Shown: positions 24,501-33,500 of the stretch, one piece after another
How positions within the stretch are numbered: position 1 is the first letter of the stretch
Layout: every line of letters starts with the position of its first letter
NCBI GenBank assembly: GCA_030248225.1
Contig: JASANE010030242.1
Span: 16,863 to 80,862 of the forward strand
Direction: 5' to 3'
DNA: 64,000 nucleotides
From: Trileptium ribeirensis
Lineage: Eukaryota; Nematoda; Enoplea; Enoplida; Thoracostomopsidae
The notes under the pieces: generated by a model
Told to the model about the DNA's origin: nothing
Databases searched by the model: none
What the model saw: the letters and a program-made list of their open reading frames with translations, nothing else
Translations under genes and position numbers: made by a program

Positions 24501-27500
24501 GACGTAAAATGGCCTCTGGCATGCTCGAGTTTGAATATAGCCTCCAGTTGGTTATTATATATCTCGTGCAGCCTATCGGTGCGTCAAAATGAGGCTTGGC
24601 CGAGCTCCGTATGTCAAAAATAAAGCTTATTATGCCTATTCTTGGATCTAACTTACCACATCTAAAATACGGGGGTGGCGATTTATAGCTGTTACTAAAT
24701 GGAAACGAAGCGGCCATAAACGGTAGCTTTTTGTATCGATATTTTAGCCTGGGGGAAGTGTTATGCAGAAAAATTACAATATTCCCTTTGGATGACATGT
24801 TAGAATGCCAGAAATAACTGGTGGTCGGGGGGGGGGGTTAAATTTTTTGTTTACGTTCAAAACCACTCAAAACTTCTAGAAGCAACACTCAACTATCTTT
24901 TTCACACCATCCACTCCATTATTTCATCCAAAAATAATATGGTACATGCATACCAATCGCCAGTGTACATGCCTGGTAACGTGGTCGAGGAGGGGGGTAA
25001 AATTCAAAATTATCAAAAATATAATTTTGTGTCATATGTGGCCGAAAAGCAGTGCCACAATGTAATATGCCACAATATGAACTAAAGGCGCGAAATTTTA
25101 TCAAAATACCGTCACATGGCCGATTTTTCCAATTTTTTGGTGGTGGTCGGTGGTGGGGGTAAAAGTGTGGTGGGGGGGGGTAAAAGTCTGAGATCAACAG
25201 GTCGGCCGCGAGATAGAGCTCAGATCGTTTCACCATTCTCTTCCTCATGGGAATGAACCATAACCGACAAATTAATAAACTTGTACTTACTCCACCATAC
25301 CCCCAACTAACAAATTTATGTACCGTGCATAAGTTACGAGTAATGACCAAAAAAGAATTTGATCGGGGGGGGGGGTAAAGGATTGGTGTAGATTTGAAAT
25401 TTGTGTAACTAACAGCGTCGTGTAGACCCGACTAATTCTGTACAAAAAAGAATTAAGGCCATAATTTCTAACATCGAGCCACACCGTTACCCGGAAAAAA
25501 GAGGTCGTAAAATTAGTCATTACGGTTTTTGTCAATGTGGGACCTATGTGGATGTCCAGCTTCTTATGGCCGGGCGAGGCCAAAAAATTTCTGTTGTTTA
25601 AAATAGCTATGTAATGAGGCTTCCTGGCGTAAATAACATTTTTGCCAGTTCCCTGCCCATTTCTGTGCTACAGACCAAAACATCCACTTTACCCCCCCCC
25701 CGATCAAAAGGACATCTTAGCGTGAAATGACCCAGCGTAGTTTTTTTGGTTAGTTACGTGTGAATGCAGTTACCGGTCATCTCGTAAACTTGAACTGATG
25801 AAGTTATGAAGATGTAAATTATTTTTACAGAAGAAATCTTTCTAATCCGTAGGATAGTATTTAAAATGTTCCTTCTCCAGAAGTGCGTTGTTTCGTACCA
25901 ATGTAAGTCGTATAAAGCTTAATGTTTTAAGCGTTAATTCAAAATTTTAAAAATGAAAGTATTACGTATATAATTTTTATCCATAGGTACGTCTGCTAGG
26001 GCGCACTTCCTACAGAAGAACAGTTATTTCTATTTTGTAAATACAAAGAGATGGCGAGATGTGCTATTGATCAGTAATAAACTTCACGGAAAGAAGCTGT
26101 AAAAATGACAATAGCACTTGACCATATGACCTCCACGTTAGCAGCTCAGCTAACCGTCAGTCAATCTAGTTTTCAAACCTGGGTCTACTAAGTCTCGGAA
26201 CATAAACCGTTAGATTTCCTTTATCCTATACTTTGGAACAAAACTTATAAGCCTAATCAGTGTTTTTACTCTTGCGTGCTACCGTTCAGAAATCAAAATG
26301 GTTGCCTAGCATGTCCACAGCGTTGCGAAAAGTAAATCGGATACCTTTGGGGCCCATGTTCATGCCAGGAAGAAAGTTGAGAGTTGAGAAAAATTTTGCT
26401 CTATATGCATATTTTTGGATTCTAGTACAAACAGTTTCAACGAATAAAACAGCGTTTGAGCATTAAAAATCTAACAATAATTAAAAATGTTTAGCTTCGC
26501 AAAAAACATAAACTTAGGGACATTTATAAACCATAGATTTAGTTGATGATATAGGTTTCGGGCGAGTCGGTGGAACGGACATGGGGAATTTGTGGGCAGC
26601 CCAGGTTGCATCCGGGGAAGCAATAGTTTTTATTACCTTGGGTAAACACTAAACACAACTGATCGTAGTCTACGTTGCAAAAATTCGTCTGTAGAATACA
26701 AAGTAAATTGTTCATTATTTTGAGGTCAGGTGAAAGTATTCATTGTGGATGAAGTACATACATCTTAGTAGTTCCATTTTCTCATTAACCACCTCAAAAT
26801 TATATATTTTTTACTATTCCCACACAATTTTTATAATAGCAATCAGTAACAGTAGATTAAAAAATCTAAGAGCATCACATTTTTAAGTAATAGAATCATT
26901 ATTTGTCTTATAGAAACCATTTTAGTTTAAGGAGTGCTCACATGCTCAAACTATTAGCTCAAATTTTGATCAAAATTTGAAAGCATCTTTTTGGATTTTT
27001 TTGTAAGTTTGAAGATGTGAACACTGTTCACACATTCCAAAGATATTCTTGTAGCCAATCATCGATGAGATTACCTAAAAGATTTTCACCTCTAACTTTA
27101 ATCTCAAATTTTGAAACATTGAATATTTTAAATGACCGTCAAATTTTGAGCTCAAAAATTCAGTAAAAATGTTTGAACTTGTGAACCCACCTGTACGTTA
27201 TGTCGACGCAAGTACAATTGTAGAAACATTCATTGTACAGCTGTGAAAACAATAAATCTACAGTCACAAACAAAAATAAGCGCGCAAAAGACGGACTAAA
27301 TTTTTACGTTCGTCCTCGTCCAGACGAATCAAATCTTGTTCGCGACGTATTCGAAATTTCAGAGTACTTTTTAAGTTTGTTCTAGGTCCGGTCGTACTTT
27401 TGCGCCTTATTTTTCATTGGTCGACATAAATGAAAATCTATTTCTGATTTCACCAAGAAATCAGCTCGAGAATAAATAATTTTAATTATGTTCGATTTCT

Positions 27501-30500
27501 ATTCGATGCTTGTTCGTTCGAAAGGTGACACTTATTCTTGACCAGTACTGTATTTAATTGGCTTGTTTTTGCTGTGTATACTTATTTTCGACAGTGACGG
27601 TATCACATGCAAGCATTATGTACGTATCTTGCTCTGTTTCAGGATATGTATAGACCGGCGAATGTGCGAACGTTTTCAATGCTTTTTTCGTCAGAAACGT
27701 CTCATGATGATTATAACTACGTTCAAGTTCTTGATGAACACTGGACAGAAATATTTAAGAAACAGTTTAACGAAGGTGAGCATCGTTTCATGGTTTTAAA
27801 TTCCGTAAGAATTTTTGCGCCGATATTGTGTATCATTTTTGGACGTATCCAGTGTGGTATCGATATTGAATTAATGCTAATCAAACGTCTCAGGTGAAAT
27901 GTTAAAAATTTTGAATAAGAGATGTCCTTACTTGTTGGATCCAGCGATTATTTAGCCAGATAATCGCGCTGTCTTTATTTTAAAACTATAATGGGTATGT
28001 TGCATTTTTATCGGGCCAAAAAGCTAAAAATACGTCATTTTATGCCAAATGAAGACGAAATTTAGCGTTTTTCGATCAATTGGTTTATATTTGTCTTTGA
28101 AGGGCATGAAGTATAGAACGATACTTACATATTATAAATTTATACATCAGGAACCGAAAGGCTTGTACGCGAAAGAATACGTCTGTTCTTCTTTTGTAGT
28201 GTTTGATAGATTTAGTTAGTTTTCATTATTTTGCTCGCTGAAGAAATTATGGATGCCACATTTAAACTGATAATTTTATTGAACTGTACACACATTTATA
28301 TACAAGACAAGCATGTGTTGCATCATGCGTGGGCGTTTGTCCCCGTGTACACGATTGCATCAGTTTGCATCATCATCAACGTGTCAGTGTGCAGCTAGCT
28401 GGAAGCGTCGCGTAGGGACAAGGGATAGTCCCTACAGTGCTCCCCCTCAGACGGAAGTCGAAAGCGGACAGGTCGATACACGGTGCGTCCAGAACGCGTT
28501 GCTCGGGGCGCGACCATTTGAACTTGTCCTGGCTTTGAATCCTTGACCTCCGGAGCCGACGGATCATTAGGGCATTCGACGTAGGCCGGTTTGAGGCGGT
28601 CGATTGATATCGATTGAGCCTTGCCTCCCGGCAGGTCCACGGTGAAATGTGTCGAATCGCTTGATAACGCGATAGGGTTCATTGTACAGAACTTGCAGTG
28701 GCCTCCGAACGGAGTCGACGCGGACGAAAACGAACTGGGCAGCGGCGAGGTCCGACGGAATGTAGGAGGCTCGCTCGGCACATCGTGTTGTCGTCGGCGC
28801 GATGTTGTTCATATCGAGGCGAAGGCGAACGGCGAATGCCGTCGAGTCCGGGAGCGGCTGCTGCAATTTTGGAACCACCATTTCTCCAGGCAAGCGCAGG
28901 GTCGTCCCATAAACCATCTCTGCGCAGGTTGCGTTGGTGTCTGGTTTGATCGCCGAACGAATGCCAAGTAGAACCAGTGGTAGCACCTCCGTCCAACGTT
29001 GATTGTCTCATTGGGTCTTGATCGATCCCTTGAGTTGCCGGTGAAATCGCTCCACCAGCCCATTAGCGATTGGGTGATAGGCCGTGGTCTGGAATTGAGT
29101 CGTACCAAGAATTCGGGATAGCTCCTTGAACAGCGATGATTCGAACTGGTGGCCACAATCTGTGGTAAAGTACGAGGGAACACCGAATCGGGACACCCAA
29201 CCATCGAGAAATGCACGCGCAATTTGTTTCCTCGGCAATGTTGGGTATCGGAACTGCTTCTAGCCATCGAGTGAAGCGGTCGGTGATCGTTAGCAGGTAG
29301 GAATACCCGTTGGATGGTGGAAGAGATTCGACCATGTCGATCGAAGCTTCGTTCGATTTCGATCGTTTGCGTTTAAACGAAAGTCGATTAATTTAACGAT
29401 TTTCGATTGTGTCAAAATAAAAACATGATTTAATAAAAAACGATGGTTCGCGTTTGATTTAACGAATTTCGATTGTGTTGAAATAAAAAATGTTAGTTTG
29501 CGTTTAATTTAACGAATTTCGTTTAAACGAAGATCGATCGATTGTGTTTTCGTTCGATGTGGTCTGCGCTCGATTTTATAAACACTTAATTCTGATTATA
29601 ACTGCAGAGTCCATCTTTACTATGTTATAAGTTTTCATGCGATTTCAAGGGTTTTATGGTCGACAACCCGATTTAAAAATGGGCCTTTTCATTGCGTGCA
29701 GGACACCAAAAATGGTTTATATATACATAGGTATTTCTGAAGGCTGAAATAATGATTTGGTTATCTTGAGTCCAGCGTGCATATTGCAAGCCTTTTTATG
29801 GGTTCTCAAAGGGTTTATTGACAATGAACCCGATTTCCAGAATATAGCCTGTTTTGTGTTATTTGGTTACGTATTGTATGCAGGTGATTAACAATTGCCT
29901 ATTATAGGTTTTCCGGTGTGCTGAATACGATGGTTTGATTATCTAGAGTCTAGCACGGGTATCATATTCCTTTTCAGACGTTTTCAATGGGGTTAGGGTC
30001 AATGAACCCGATTACCTGAAAGTAGAATGTCTTCAGTACTTTATGGCATCGAAAATAGTTTATATAAACGTTTTTTGGTATGCTGAATACAATGATTCGG
30101 TTTTCTAGAGTCCAATATGCATATTTCGTGCCTTTTCACGGGGTTTCGGTGGGTTTAAGGTCAATAAACCTGATTTCCAGAATATGGTCTGTGTTCAGTT
30201 GTTTGGTTACATATAGGTCTTAGAATTGTCTATATAGCTGGCCTGACCACAGTCCTCCGAAAAGTTGGGGGGCGGAAACTTCGGGGAGCCCCCATGTTCA
30301 TTCTCGGGGAAAATTAAGAGTGGGGGATAGATTTTGCTTAAAAATACTAAATATTTCCATATTTTCATGCATTTTGCTACCGTGAATGTATTTTTAAGCT
30401 AAAAACGATATTTCAGCATTATAAATAGTGGTAATTAATGTTTAAAAAACAATTTGCAAACAAAAAACAAAAATTTTTAGACATCCAAATTTTTTGGAAT

Positions 30501-33500
30501 TAGTTGAACATGGGGGTTTCGGCCGAGTGGAGGAGACGGACTTGGGGGAAAATCTTTCGAACATGGGGGGATTTGGAAAGTGGGGGGTGGGGGTCGCCTT
30601 CACTGTGGACAGGCCAGTATAGGAATTAGTTGAACATCAGGGGTTTCGGCCGAGTGGGGGACACGGACATGGGGGAAAATTTTTCGAATATGGTGGGATT
30701 TGGAAAGTGGGGGGTTGGGGGTCGCCCTCACTGGACAGGCCAGTATAGGTTTTTAAGTAGGCTGAATATGATGGTTTGGTTATGTAGAGATCAGCACAAA
30801 TACTTGATGCGTTGTCAGTTGTTTTCGATGGGTTTACGGTCGACTTGGTTTTAGGATTCTCAATGGATTCAGGGTTCTTGAAGTTTTAAGGCGGTATATA
30901 TCAAACACAGACTGTTACAGGTGATTAAACAAAATGATAACTTAAAAATGAAACTACGCTGGCTCCGTTTCACCATCTTTTGCGAGATACTAGTTATATT
31001 GGAAACGTTTATAGAATTGATCAATGGATTATATAATGCTTTCTGGCTAGCTGGATGCGTGACGAAAATATGTTGAAAGATCGACAGGATTGTATTTTTG
31101 AGGGTCCACCCCAGTTGTATTCGGGCTTTAAATAAAGCACGATTCGACTTCGCTGTTATTTGCCGGATTTTCACATTTTAAGCTTGTTTTCTTAAGCCGA
31201 ATAGTTCTACCCCGCAAAGTGCTTTCAATGTTATTATGCCGAATAGTTCTACTTTCAAAATCTAGTGCTACTGGCAACCATACAATTTATAGTCCTTCTC
31301 GCACTACATAAATTTTTGAAGGATTTATTGGTTGAATCGAAGTAGTCTAACTTTTTATCATTTCGCGAGCTACATGGTATTTGAGTTAACAGCATCTTGT
31401 CAAAACTTTGATTTGTCTAAAAGTAGTTCTATGCAAGTTTATTTTTGGGGAGCAGTTTTTTGGTCTACATATCAGCAGGAATTATCAAGACCGAAGCATA
31501 GGATCAGCAGAGTTACGCTGCTTGCTATAGTTGAAAAATGGGTATCTACCGTAGGCGTCGAAATTACTACTCACTCTCAGATATATTCATGCCTACTGTG
31601 CTGAGCTTACGAGAGCAACGAATGCACAGCAGAGACGCGAAAACGCTGCAGGTGGCCTATGCCAAGTTTCCAAAATTGGTTGACGATTTATTACGCCCAA
31701 ACTGACTTAACACTACAGCTCGTAGACTATCGCCAAACTCATATGGAAATGTTTCAAAAATACGGTTGTTCGATATTTTCTAAAAGCAAAGAACTTTCTT
31801 TGCATGAAGTTCTACTACTGTACTATTCAATAATATTCGCTATTGTTGCTTTAGGGTATTTTAACAACAGCATTGTGCTAATAATGGGCGATCATGGAAG
31901 ACGATTTGGAGAAATTCGACAAACACAGTCCGGGAAAACTGAAGAAAAGTTGCCTTTCCTCGCATTCTTAATTCCACCAAAATTCCAAAAGCTATATCCA
32001 AATGCATATCGCAATATTAAGGTCAGTGATAACAGTTGTACAACTCCAGTGCAGCTACATATGTTAATAACTAAATGCGTGGAAAAATTGACTCAAGTTT
32101 CTTTTGTATTACATTTATTCTTTTCATTGTTTACGCTAAACGAAATATCAATCATGGAGAAAGAAAATTAGTCAAATCCCAATGCTTTAAAATCAACAAC
32201 GGCCACATGATATTACTCTAACTAAACCCAAGTTACGTGGTATCGCGTTCGATCGCTATAATCACTTAATTCTTATTGTATTCTTAAAAAATCAGTTCGA
32301 TGTCGCCGCAAGCATATGTCTTGCAAGAATAGTAGCATTTTATGATAGTCCGTTTAAAATTGTGGTAATTTACAAATTCAATCTTTACACGCTTAGATTG
32401 TGGTAACAACAATACGAATTTTGACAAACGTGCACTTGGCAGCATTACATCTTATTCATCATTTCAGCACAAGTTAATTATGATGGTTTCGATAACGTTT
32501 GTTCCACCATATTTTAGTACTGTTTGGTGTCAATTTATACTAAGACAAAATGATTAATTGTAACAGCTTGTTGCATGAAAGGTGGCTCGATCAACTGGAG
32601 GAGTTTATTTTAGAAAAATGGTGACGAGCAGCGCTTAATGACACCATTTGATTTGCATGAAACTCTAGCCGACGTAATTCGATGGCCTGGTGATAGCAAC
32701 TATAGCAATACGATGAAGTCGCCGCTACCACGTGGCATTACCCTTTTCAGAGTGAGTCCAGTGTTTATTTTGCCTGTCGTAAGTGCTCCAAATATGTTTC
32801 TAATATTATGCCTTTAACACACACACTAAATCCAGAGTTTTTTTACGTTTACGATCCGTTGCGTCTAATATAAAAGAGTAAGTTGTTCTTACTATGAAGG
32901 CAATTCTTCTTTGAAATTGCACGGCCGGTATAGTCATATAAACATGTTATTGTCATTTGCGAAGCAAATTTGGTGGTTTTGCGAGTATCTCTGATGATGT
33001 AGTGTGTATAGCCGCTTATCTGTCGGTACATCGTTATGAAAGGCTATATATACTAGTCAGAAATTACTGTGGTGTTTTGATCGAACGACCATCAAACAGA
33101 ACTCAAACAAAATAAACTTATCCGCGAACAAGTTTCCAACAGGTCTTGATCAAATTTTTAAAAAGTGCGCTAAAAATTAAAAAATCGAAAACATTCTACC
33201 ACGTTTGGAACAAAATTTGAAACTTCAAACGAACATCGAATGAACGGTTATCGATTATCAGACCAACAGCTTCATTGGCGTGTACTGTAGATACGTCATA
33301 TTGATTTAATCAGAATAAGCCAGCTGCATGCTGCATTGTGTCATTCCTGATAGAGATTGTTTGAATAATGAATACTAGCGACATTTTTGTATCGTGTGGT
33401 CATGTCACTAGTATCATGATTCAAATAAATACTAGTGACATATCGCTATCCCTATAATCAGTAATTATTTACCTAGCGATACAGTCATGTTTTCTGTTAG

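Larger units (their letters stand above)
24184..27642 (+). other. DUF229 intron 7
   Basis: Dominated by a TIR element (24305-25733). It also holds a TA-flanked MITE (27259-27552) that ends 90 bases before exon 8. The rest (25740-27250) is AT-rich without a recognised gene. Confidence 0.75.
27776..31854 (+). other. DUF229 intron 8
   Basis: Contains, in order: a Gypsy LTR edge and pol 3' end on the minus strand (28250-29346), a 5'-cut MITE (29347-29606), a ~175-bp unit array (29600-31000) with a nested TIR element (30238-30743), and an AT-rich remainder. Confidence 0.8.

Noticed and set aside
31659..32171. A 170-residue plus frame taken as a single gene
   Set aside because: Only 31855-32021 is coding: it is exon 9 of the DUF229 gene. 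The flanks are intron.
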